From positions 1-64,000 of the forward strand of contig NZ_BAFN01000001.1 of NCBI RefSeq assembly GCF_000949635.1: 64,000 bases of DNA, read 5' to 3'. The notes under the pieces are model-generated. The model worked only from the letters and a program-made list of their open reading frames with translations, was not told the DNA's origin and searched no databases. Of this stretch, positions 28,588 through 36,549 are shown piece after piece (position 1 is the first letter of the stretch; every line of letters starts with the position of its first letter). Both the position numbers and the translations under genes were made by a program. The stretch is from Candidatus Brocadia sinica JPN1 (GTDB taxonomy: Bacteria > Planctomycetota > Brocadiia > Brocadiales > Brocadiaceae).

Positions 28588-29852
28588 TTACAAAGCAATT
28601 TGCCCGTATATCTCCATCAGCCTCCGGTAATGTTTTTCCTGGTTGAGTTCGTCTTCAACAAATTTTTGGGCTTTTTCTCCCATCTCCGCAAGCGGAGAGC
28701 TATCCGCTAAAAGTGTTTCTATTTTTTCACTGAGATCCTCCGCATTTCCCGGCTGGAAGGTCAAACCCGTCTCATTATCCCTGATGAGTTCCGGAATACC
28801 GCCTATCCTTGCGCCAATTACCGGTATGCCCATCGCAAAAGCCTCAATAACGGACATGGGATTATTTTCATACCATTCCGATGGAAGGATTGCCGCCATG
28901 CTGTTTTTTATTTCCCGATACAAGTCTTCTCCCTTCATATACCCAAGGAATCTAACATTATCAATACCATCGGACTTGACCTTTTCCCGGAGTTCTTCTC
29001 TCATAGGCCCGTCTCCGATGATCTTGACCGTAATGCCATTGTTGTGCTTATGCTCCCGGAACACTATTTTAGCCGCTTCAATCAACGTCAGCAGCCCCTT
29101 TTCCGGAGAAAGTCTTCCAAAATAAACAAGAGTCTTCTCCTTCCCCTCTTTCCCGTGCTTTACATCTCCGGAAAGCCCGCTGAACTTCTCGCTATCAATA
29201 TAATTTGGCAGACAGACAATTTCTTTTTTAAACCCCATCTCCGAGAGTTTATCTTTGAGAAAACGGCTTGGGGAAATGAAAATATCCACATTATCATAAA
29301 TATCAAGCGCTTTATGATGAAGGTACATCTCTGAAGTGCTTAAAAGAGTTTTAGCAAGCGACTCTTTAACGCACCTTTTTTTTATCGCCATAAAATATTT
29401 TCCGCCATAACAGGCTTCACAGGGTTTCTCAAAGGCCTGAAGATGGTAAGAGGCGCACACCATCTTATAGTCATGAAGCGTCATTACCACAGGTATCTTT
29501 CTCTTTTTAAGCACGTGAAGAATTGATGGAGAAATATGGTGGTAAATATTATGAAGATGGGCAATATCCACGGGATATTTATCCAATAACTGAGAGAGAA
29601 GTTTCTTTGCCTCAAAAAAATAGAGTATTCTGCCGCCAGTCTTAAGTTTAGACATCATCCCGCTGTTATTAGTATGTAACTCTACATAAGGCAAAAAATA
29701 ACAACTCGTCTCGCAAGGGATGTTTTGAGGGTGATGCATTGAAAAAAAACGGAACGGTGGCCTTTTGATTCTAAAAGACGGGCTGTATTTAAATAGACCG
29801 CCTCTGCCCCGCCCCGAAAATAATGAAATTTATTTATATGAAGAATATTCAT
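28588..29852 (-). pseudogene. Glycosyltransferase GT4, frameshifted (copy 1)
   Basis: This equals the intact 421-residue gene at 50402-51667, but a run of nine A/T in copy 2 is eight here (near 29743-29750). It splits the frame after about 44 codons. The N-terminal piece MNILHINKFHYFRGGAEAV is readable from 29852. The rest, including VYFGRLSPEKGLLTLIEA and ENNPMSVIEAFAMGIPVIG, continues in another frame from about 29739. The single-base homopolymer change could be a true mutation, programmed slippage or a sequencing error. The start overlaps the end of the Asp-box gene by 23 bases. Confidence 0.8.
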
Positions 29853-32061
29853 ATGGCTCTCCAACGATAACCCCATTTCCTTGTGTAGTTAAATATATCT
29901 TCCCTTTGCCATGCGGATCTATTGCTAAACAGATAATCTTTAAAGAAATCGTTAACAAATCATCGTTATGGATAGGAACCCAATTTCTGCCACCGTCGGC
30001 ACTTTTATACATTCCCGATGTAAATCCTTTGATATCTTCGTCTCCTGCACCGGGAACAGAAGCAAGATAGAGGGCGCCATCATGCGGATCAATACCCATT
30101 GCGCCGCCATGGAATATATAAGGCGGTGTAACCTTCTTCCATTTTTTTCCACCGTCAGTAGTCTTGTAAACCCCGTGTTTTCTTAATCCGACATAGACAA
30201 TATCCGGATTATCAGGATCAAGCGCCATACCGCCAACAAATTGATCCATCCCCTTTATGCCATCCTGTGGCAAATCTTCGCTGATAATTTCCCAATCTTT
30301 GCCACCGTTTACAGTCTTGTATACTCCATTGCCTTTATCTAAAATATAAATTACCCCGGATGATTTGGGATGAATCAGGATTAAGTTCCCTTTTCTTTGG
30401 AAAATAGTATCTGTCTTCCCTGTGGTAACTTTCTCCCACTCTTTTCCACCATTGATTGTTTTATAAAGCCCCTTTTCTGTCAGAGCGGCGAATACCGTAT
30501 CGTAATTTGCAGGATCAATAGCCAAAGCTGTTACCCCGGCAACCGGGAGACCTTTATTTGCCTCATGCCAATCTTTCCCGCCGTTTGTACTTTTAAAAAT
30601 TGTGCCGCTGTTTATTTCCGTTGCATCTCCCCCCAGATAAACGGTTGAAGTTTCATGACGTGGATCAATGGCGAAACATAAACCGTTTTTCATTCTGTAT
30701 TTTTCCCATATATTTTTATCCTCTTTTTCATCCCAATTGCCAATGCCTTTTAAAGAACGCTCAAAGGTCTTTCCCCTTTCCCCGCTCTGGAGGAATACCC
30801 AATCACTGGCTCCTACAAAGAAAATATCCGGTTTTTTCGGATCGAAGGTTATCTGGTGCAGACAGGTAGCTTCCAGACCTTTTACCTTTGCGCGCCAGGT
30901 TACACCTCCATCATCGCTTCTCCATATACCGGATCTCCCTGCGGAATAAATTCGTTTGCTGTTAGTTGGATCGACCAACAAGCAATTTGCAAAATATCCG
31001 GCGCCCCCCGGCCAATTTGTTTCCTTAATCCACCAACCTTCAGGGTAAATATTTTCTCTCTTACCGGTAAGTTTAACCCAATAATCCCCCCCATTCACGC
31101 TTTTATAGATTTGTCCTCTTCGCTCACCGGATCCTGCATATATTATTTCCGGATTTTGAGGATCAATAGTTAATGAAACATATTTTATATTGCTCAAATT
31201 GAGCTTTGTTGGCATCAATTCTTCCAATCCTTTATTTTTCGCTACCCATGTATTACCCCCGTCTATTGTCTTAAATATTCCTTGTCCTCCGCAAGCTGCA
31301 TATATTATGTTGGGATTTATAGGATCCATGACTAATTGATGCGCATCACCGATCATATCTCCTATCTTTATCCAACCATCCCCCCCATCGCTGCTTTTGA
31401 AGATGCCTCCCTGAAAATCTTTTCCTCTTTCCTTTCCTATGACCGAAGATGCATAAACTATTTGTGGATTAGCCGGGTTTATCAGGAGTGACGATACGCA
31501 TTTCCCATCGAGACCCTTTCTTAACCAGGTAATCCCCCCATCTGTAGTTTTGAAAATGCCGTCTTTGTAACTACCTGCATAAATAATTTTAGAATCTCCA
31601 GGATCGACAACAATTAATCCCCTCCCTTTGGGCCTGCTCACTCCTATTCTATCGAATTTTACCTTTCGGGTCAAAAGTTGCCAGGATTTTCCATGATCTG
31701 AACTTTTGAATATCCCCCCCTTCTGAGAATTACCAACTCCGAGATACATGATTCTCTGTTTCTGGTCAATTGTCAGCGCCGCTGCCAGCCTATCCGTGGG
31801 CCACTGTAATCCTTTATTAACCGGCATCCATGAGTCTCCATAATCCGTGCTCTTGTAAATACCCCCAACATCAATGCCTGCATACACAATGTTTGGTTCC
31901 TTCTGGTTAATAATTACAAAATTTGTAAATCCTCCCCCATTGATATTAATTGGGGACCAACGATAATTAACGTGCGTCGATGGGCTGGTTTCATCAGCCT
32001 TGAGGATGCAGACGCTTAAAATAGCTAATGAACAAATGAAAAGAAAAATTGTTTTTTTCAT
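29830..32061 (-). CDS. Secreted Asp-box beta-propeller protein (copy 1)
   Basis: 743 residues. The signal peptide ends near CILKADETS. The rest is a chain of twelve Asp-box (BNR) motifs of the form SxDxGxxW, for example KSTDYGDSW, KTTDGGITW and RSDDGGVTW, each preceded by an IVYAG-type strand. This pattern is typical of sortilin/VPS10-like, GH74 xyloglucanase-like and YCF48-like propellers. Two adjacent seven-bladed propellers would fit the length. No catalytic residues can be assigned. It lies between the sulfotransferase and a glycosyltransferase, and its last codons overlap that gene's start. It probably handles or binds the polysaccharide outside the cytoplasm. Confidence 0.82.
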   Translation of the reverse strand: MKKTIFLFICSLAILSVCILKADETSPSTHVNYRWSPININGGGFTNFVIINQKEPNIVYAGIDVGGIYKSTDYGDSWMPVNKGLQWPTDRLAAALTIDQKQRIMYLGVGNSQKGGIFKSSDHGKSWQLLTRKVKFDRIGVSRPKGRGLIVVDPGDSKIIYAGSYKDGIFKTTDGGITWLRKGLDGKCVSSLLINPANPQIVYASSVIGKERGKDFQGGIFKSSDGGDGWIKIGDMIGDAHQLVMDPINPNIIYAACGGQGIFKTIDGGNTWVAKNKGLEELMPTKLNLSNIKYVSLTIDPQNPEIIYAGSGERRGQIYKSVNGGDYWVKLTGKRENIYPEGWWIKETNWPGGAGYFANCLLVDPTNSKRIYSAGRSGIWRSDDGGVTWRAKVKGLEATCLHQITFDPKKPDIFFVGASDWVFLQSGERGKTFERSLKGIGNWDEKEDKNIWEKYRMKNGLCFAIDPRHETSTVYLGGDATEINSGTIFKSTNGGKDWHEANKGLPVAGVTALAIDPANYDTVFAALTEKGLYKTINGGKEWEKVTTGKTDTIFQRKGNLILIHPKSSGVIYILDKGNGVYKTVNGGKDWEIISEDLPQDGIKGMDQFVGGMALDPDNPDIVYVGLRKHGVYKTTDGGKKWKKVTPPYIFHGGAMGIDPHDGALYLASVPGAGDEDIKGFTSGMYKSADGGRNWVPIHNDDLLTISLKIICLAIDPHGKGKIYLTTQGNGVIVGEPYEYSSYK

Positions 32062-32094
32062 GGCAATTTTTCTATAAACATAAAAATCTGATTC

Positions 32095-32979
32095 TTATGT
32101 TAGCCATTGCGTTAAATCCTTATGTATCAAATCCTGTAATTTCAATATATCTTCTCTATAGATCTCTTTCAGAAGTTTTCTGTTAGAACCTTCTAATTGG
32201 GACTTGTGAGCAAAGCTTTCCAAAATCTTATTTCTTATGCTTGTCCTGGCTCCTGCGGGTAGGAATTTTTTGATTAGCTCTTTCAACAAGTTCTGCTTGT
32301 ATATGAGCTTTCCCAAAAGTTTATTCTTGTCACCCACCGATACATTATGTTTCAGGCTAGTTTCAATATTGAAAGAGCTATCCACACCAAGGAACTCCAG
32401 TAAATCATGAACAAGCTGTTTAGAATTCACCTCTAAATTTTCAAAAAGATATACTCTCACCTGGTCAAAAGTATCTTTATAAGACTTTATCTGATTATAG
32501 TAAAAACCATAATCAATATAGTTATAATATTTTGATAATTGCCTTGATTTCCATTTTTCGATTACCTCTTCAAAAGGAAAATTAAGCAAACCACCCGCTC
32601 TGTCATTCAAATAATGAGAAAAGGCCCTCTCTGCAGGATCACGAATAATTATGATAATTTTTAATTCTTTCCAATGGGGATGATATTTTTTTATATTTTT
32701 TATGGTTTCCTCATAGAGATATAAATAGACCGTTGAAGCTTCTCCTGCTATCCGTGAATCTCCTGCATCTTTAAATAAATCCAGATATTTATGAAAATCA
32801 CTTACTATATTTATCCGGTTAAAAATATCTTCGTCCTTTTCCTTTGCCTCCGCAAAGGAGAAAAAACACGGCTCTTTATTCTTTGACATAAATATCTGAG
32901 GATGCTGTTGTAAGTAGGAATAAAGGGAAGTCGTACCGCTCTTTGCTGCGCCAACTACCAGAAAGTCTGGCAAGCTCAT
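32095..32979 (-). CDS. Sulfotransferase (copy 1)
   Basis: 294 residues. The 5'-phosphosulfate loop for PAPS binding is in LVVGAAKSGTTSLYSYLQ. The 3'-phosphate-binding motif is IIIIRDPAERAFSHYLN. A NodH/heparan-type sulfotransferase would transfer sulfate from PAPS to a hydroxyl, here most likely on the surface glycan. ATG 32979 (MSLPDF) is used, with GGGGGGAGGA immediately upstream. Longer frames overlap the preceding gene. The C-terminus ends in LIHKDLTQWLT, a feature shared with the other sulfotransferases in this window. Only a few residues differ from copy 2. Confidence 0.9.
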   Translation of the reverse strand: MSLPDFLVVGAAKSGTTSLYSYLQQHPQIFMSKNKEPCFFSFAEAKEKDEDIFNRINIVSDFHKYLDLFKDAGDSRIAGEASTVYLYLYEETIKNIKKYHPHWKELKIIIIIRDPAERAFSHYLNDRAGGLLNFPFEEVIEKWKSRQLSKYYNYIDYGFYYNQIKSYKDTFDQVRVYLFENLEVNSKQLVHDLLEFLGVDSSFNIETSLKHNVSVGDKNKLLGKLIYKQNLLKELIKKFLPAGARTSIRNKILESFAHKSQLEGSNRKLLKEIYREDILKLQDLIHKDLTQWLT

Positions 32980-32995
32980 TCCTCCCCCCGAGGCT

Positions 32996-34423
32996 TTAAC
33001 GTACATTAGCATTTGCCTCGAATTTTGGGTTTTGCGCATCGGAGCTGATCCTATTTTTTTCATCCAGGATATTAGCGGCAATTACAAGACCGGCAAAAGC
33101 CGAAAAATAGTACTGAAAATTAATCTTCCATAGCATATGGGTGAAAAAGCATATAATTACATAAGCAAAAAGAACGGAGATAAAAACTACGGAAAGACAT
33201 TTAAAATAGAACTGCTTTGTATAACGGAACAATTTAAAAGATTCCCGAAACAACGTAAAGAGATACAACAAATAAACAGATAAGCCGCAGATCCCCGTAG
33301 TCATTAGTAAGGTTAAATAATTGTTGTGTTCTTCTACAGAGTCTTTCGTACGCAAATTTGCTATTGCAGATTGAATATCAAAACCATTGCCAAGCAGCTT
33401 CTCCATTATGGTGCTATTGTTAAGAAAATAATGAAGATTCGATTGCCATATGCCCACCCTGGCGCTTAATAAATCGGGATCGAGATTAAAAAAATTTCCC
33501 GTTTTTAAAATTACATATATATCGCTAAACCGGTCCCGAACGGTAGGGTTAAAAACCGCCATGAAGATAATCAAACAAAGAACAGGCGCCGTAATCTTAA
33601 AATTCTTTCTAACCAGATTCCATACAAGAAGCAGAACAGCTATCCCTATCCACACATTTCTGGTATAGGTTTTATATATTGAAAAAAGCAGCAGCGCCAT
33701 AAAAACAAACCAGAATATTTTCCTGGAACTTCTTGCAGATATTGAATAGAAAAAAAGACAAACGGGAAAGACTGACAATAAATAATAAGAAATGAGATTA
33801 GCATAAGAACCAAAGGTACCATAACGAATATACCCCCCCATCATATAATAAGTTCCCTGCATGTAATTCTTTATGAAGAGGGCATACGGTATCAAAAAGG
33901 CTATAAAAATACTCCAGCATATTGTATCTATCCTCTTTCTATAAGTTTTATCTCCCCCGCGAAGAACCACTAAAATAGTTATATTAAGGATCAAAAATCC
34001 TTGAAGCAACTTAAGCCAGTATCCGAAACCCGTTATGAAGTCCTGGGTAAAAAATATCGGAACAATACTTAAACCCATGAAGACGCCATAGACCTTGTTT
34101 ACACTTAAACGGAAGATATTATAACCGGAGAAAAGAAAATAACATAAAGAAAGCGCTGCGACTGAAACTCCCATATATTGCGTTATTCTAATATCTCCAG
34201 CTGCTTCAACATCATAAAAGACATCAACAATACTTCTGCTTGCCAAAAGAAAATAAAAGGCATACTCTATCTTAGTAAAAAAAATAAGCAGAAAGACCAT
34301 GGCGCCCAGTATGGCAAAGGCTTTGAAATCGTGCTGTAAAATCATGAGGCCGAAAAAACAGGATATCAGCCCTGCAAAAAACATGTTGAGAGATTTTTCA
34401 TTAATCGCGCTTTTTATTAGCAT
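32996..34423 (-). CDS. O-antigen polymerase/ligase-like membrane protein (copy 1)
   Basis: 475 residues with about twelve hydrophobic segments, typical of the Wzy/WaaL (O-antigen ligase) superfamily. The long periplasmic loop contains LSARVGIWQSNLHYFL and the conserved GNGFDIQ...EHNNYL-type stretch, the hallmark of this family (the H-N before a membrane segment). It joins repeat units or attaches the glycan to an acceptor in the periplasm. The start is set at the Met conserved in copy 2 (34423). An upstream ATG at 34468 overlaps the stop of the preceding sulfotransferase. Residues about 155-260 and 315-370 are strongly diverged from copy 2 while the rest is nearly identical. Confidence 0.85.
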   Translation of the reverse strand: MLIKSAINEKSLNMFFAGLISCFFGLMILQHDFKAFAILGAMVFLLIFFTKIEYAFYFLLASRSIVDVFYDVEAAGDIRITQYMGVSVAALSLCYFLFSGYNIFRLSVNKVYGVFMGLSIVPIFFTQDFITGFGYWLKLLQGFLILNITILVVLRGGDKTYRKRIDTICWSIFIAFLIPYALFIKNYMQGTYYMMGGYIRYGTFGSYANLISYYLLSVFPVCLFFYSISARSSRKIFWFVFMALLLFSIYKTYTRNVWIGIAVLLLVWNLVRKNFKITAPVLCLIIFMAVFNPTVRDRFSDIYVILKTGNFFNLDPDLLSARVGIWQSNLHYFLNNSTIMEKLLGNGFDIQSAIANLRTKDSVEEHNNYLTLLMTTGICGLSVYLLYLFTLFRESFKLFRYTKQFYFKCLSVVFISVLFAYVIICFFTHMLWKINFQYYFSAFAGLVIAANILDEKNRISSDAQNPKFEANANVR

Positions 34424-34457
34424 ATGAGGATATATACAAGGATAATTATTGAATGAA

Positions 34458-35434
34458 TCAGTTGTCATCCATTTTACGAACGGCGCTTCCCAAGATTCTC
34501 TTTACTTGCATTATACGAATTAGCCGTTGTGGTAAACCAATGAGTAAACTCATCATCATAAATAAAATATCAGATACGTTTAGAACATTATATTCAATTT
34601 CATAGTTGTATTTCTTCAGATAATGCCCTGCCAACATATTAAAAATCTTGACTTCTCGGGGAAGCAGATTCTTTTTCCATTTATTCGTATTTTCCTTGTT
34701 CAGTGGTTTGAATATTAACTCTGAATGATGTGGTATCGTATGTTTGTGACTAGTCTTATAAAAATCCAGCAGTGGGATCCTCTAGAGTCGACCTATCCCT
34801 ATTACAGAACAAATGGATTTTATTGTATTCTCAGGATTTTCCAACAAATCTTCATAGCGAATGGTTATTTTATTTTCTTCGGGTATTTTCTTAAAAGATT
34901 TTTCAATTCTGAATAGTTTATACCTCCAATCCAGGGCAGCAGCGGCAACATTATCATTGAAGGAATTCATTTTCCGCCAGCTATCAAACACATCTCTTCC
35001 ATCACGCACGATGTGTATAAACTTAGCATCAGGAAACAACGTTTGTAAAATATCTATTTTCCGGAAAAAAGAGGGTGTCTTGTTACCCCAAATACTTTTT
35101 TCCTTCACTCCGGCAATATGCAGAGAATATCCTGTCTATAAGCTCCCTTAGTGTTAATTTTTCATGGTGAGAGAATTGTGAGAAAAAAATCGTTATAATG
35201 ACCATCAACATATGTCGATTGAAAGTCGGATTTTGATGAAAGAAAATTGCCAAAAGACCTTAAAGCGCTACCGGAGATAGAGCGTTTAAGATATTTCTTT
35301 CGTAAAAATGGCATTAAAAAAAAAGATTCTCTCGGTATGGCAATCTGAGAATGGGTATTTAAGATCAGGCGAAGCAACGTGGTACCAGACCTCTGGGTAC
35401 CTACGATAAAAAATTGTTTTTTTACTGAATTCAT
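34458..35434 (-). pseudogene. Sulfotransferase interrupted by vector sequence and two frameshifts
   Basis: The N-terminal part starts MNSVKKQFFIVGTQRSGTTL (PAPS loop) at 35434. After a +1 slip in a T-run near 35188, the frame gives FSHHEKLTLRELIDRIFSAY. After another slip in an A-run near 35098, it continues KSIWGNKTP and FIHIVRDGRDVFDSWRK to VIGI at about 34796. Polylinker (34774-34794) interrupts the gene. LLDFYKTSHKHTIPHHSEL then completes the C-terminus to TGA 34458-34460. Joined, this is a normal-length sulfotransferase of about 310 residues of the PF13469 type. The frameshifts lie in homopolymers near a clone end, so sequencing error is likely. Confidence 0.75.
34774..34794. other. Internal cloning-vector polylinker (right half)
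   Basis: GGATCCTCTAGAGTCGACC, that is BamHI-XbaI-SalI/AccI, in the order that continues the polylinker half found at 1-20. GATC at 34776-34779 is the other cloning junction. Genomic sequence resumes at about 34795. Confidence 0.93.
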
Positions 35435-35467
35435 ACGACTTCTTTTCCGGCCGCAATAACCCCTTGT

Positions 35468-35728
35468 TTATAAAAGTTTTATATAAGTCTCTCCGTGCGG
35501 ACGGAATGATGTCTCCTTTACCTGCAGCGGTTGCTTGGTTGCATTATCCGCCAGCATCTCTTCCATCGTTCTCGATTTTGCAGCCTCTAGCTGATGAGTT
35601 TGTTTTTGCATTTCTATTTTATTTTCTTCCACAAGCCTTGGAGCAGCAGCATTTGCTCCAACGTGAATAAGTGCAGGCAATAACAAAGTAGCTTGCGATA
35701 GTAACAGTAACCTACATATTTTACGCAT
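35468..35728 (-). pseudogene. Truncated 5' end of the secreted-protein gene (copy 2)
   Basis: The first ~79 codons match 13411-13173 with one amino-acid change (ETSFRPHG for EISFRPHG). The homology then ends and seven unrelated codons (TYIKLL type) lead to a stop. The signal peptide and helical segment remain, while the beta-rich body is gone. Promoter, riboswitch, terminator and ribosome binding site are all intact upstream. It is followed 33 bp later by the broken sulfotransferase gene on the same strand. Confidence 0.85.
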
Positions 35729-35831
35729 ATTCTCCTCCTTCTCTTCTTTAAATTAAAAAACAAAAGTACGCTCCAAAATTACTATTTACAAATTGATTTT
35801 TTTTGATGCACCCCCCCTTTCTTAAGTTAAA

Positions 35832-35883
35832 CATGGACAAACAAAGTTTGTCGTTCGATTGAGCGCTTACGACAAAGTCCATG
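35832..35883 (-). promoter_or_regulatory. Leader hairpin (copy 2)
   Basis: Exact repeat of the CATGGAC...GTCCATG hairpin at 13512-13563, between the riboswitch terminator and the truncated gene. Confidence 0.45.
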
Positions 35884-35942
35884 CTACCCTGTAACCCGCT
35901 CAAATAAAATGAGAATTCTTATACAATTAAATTTTAAAATGC

Positions 35943-35999
35943 CAAAAAAAAAGGCCTTACTGCAAAGATATTCTAAGATACATCTTCGGCAGTAAGGCT
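35943..35999 (-). terminator. Riboswitch-linked intrinsic terminator (copy 2)
   Basis: Same stem GCCTTACTGC/GCAGTAAGGC and T-run as at 13623-13678, with one extra T in the run. Confidence 0.85.
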
Positions 36000-36106
36000 G
36001 TCTCATGAGCGGTTTAAATTGTTTAAACTGCTTAAATGGCTGACGAGATCCTTTACTTTGCGCCCCCTGATCACTCAGGGTTTGCCTTTTTCGGGACGGT
36101 ATTTTT
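35980..36106 (-). promoter_or_regulatory. Cyclic-di-GMP-I (GEMM-I) riboswitch (copy 2, before the truncated gene)
   Basis: Identical blocks to 13659-13786: GGCAAACC, GUGA-capped stem, GGGGGCGCAAAG, and 3' arm GCCTTACTGCCGAAG. It now controls a truncated frame that leads into the glycan cluster of copy 1. Confidence 0.88.
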
Positions 36107-36113
36107 CGTACGA

Positions 36114-36141
36114 ATCCTAATTTTTTGTTAAATTATGTCAA
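36114..36141 (-). promoter_or_regulatory. Sigma70-like promoter (copy 2)
   Basis: TTGACA (36141-36136), 16-bp spacer, TAGGAT (36119-36114) on the minus strand, unchanged from copy 1. Confidence 0.7.
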
Positions 36142-36346
36142 CAATAATTCTATCCATAGATCAGGTTAAAAAAACTTGTAAAAAATGACTTAGAAGGCAT
36201 CAACCAAGCATACTTTTAATTGTCAAAAAGAATGCCACAAACAAGACCAAAATGTTTATCGTGTAATATTTATCATAAACCATTTGGATGCAGTCTATTA
36301 TAAGATACCATAAAGCAGAATCGTCCGTTGCTAAGGCAAAGGAAAA

Positions 36347-36396
36347 GTGTGACATGGCACACAAGTGTGACGTCGCACTTATGTGCCATGTCACAC
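36347..36396. terminator. Long perfect hairpin after the VCBS gene (copy 2)
   Basis: Exact copy of the 50-bp palindrome at 14026-14075, again about 150 bp past the VCBS stop codon. No gene is seen in the rest of 36142-36549. Confidence 0.6.
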
Positions 36397-36549
36397 AAAA
36401 CCCTTTTTTATTTGTTCATCGATATAAACTTCACCAGCTTCAATTGAACTGCCTATTTGAAATTGTTTTGAATTTCTGATTTCATGCCTTGGTGTTAACG
36501 GTTTTCTATGAATAAAACTTACAAAAAAGTTTTTAAAGGTAACACTCTA

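Larger units (their letters stand above)
13173..34425. repeat. Tandem 21-kb duplication, copy 1
   Basis: This segment corresponds gene for gene to 35490-56343. The left edge is inside the 519-residue gene (TCTCCGTGCGGACGG at 13173 and 35490). The right edge is at the start codon of the polymerase/ligase gene (CATAT at 34421-34425 and 56339-56343). Identity is uneven. The first ~2.1 kb (to about 15265) and the radical SAM-SDR-propeller block are almost identical. The VCBS N-terminal half, the LamG genes, the 733-residue gene's head, the VCBS-LamG intergenic spacer and part of the polymerase are clearly diverged. Confidence 0.9.
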
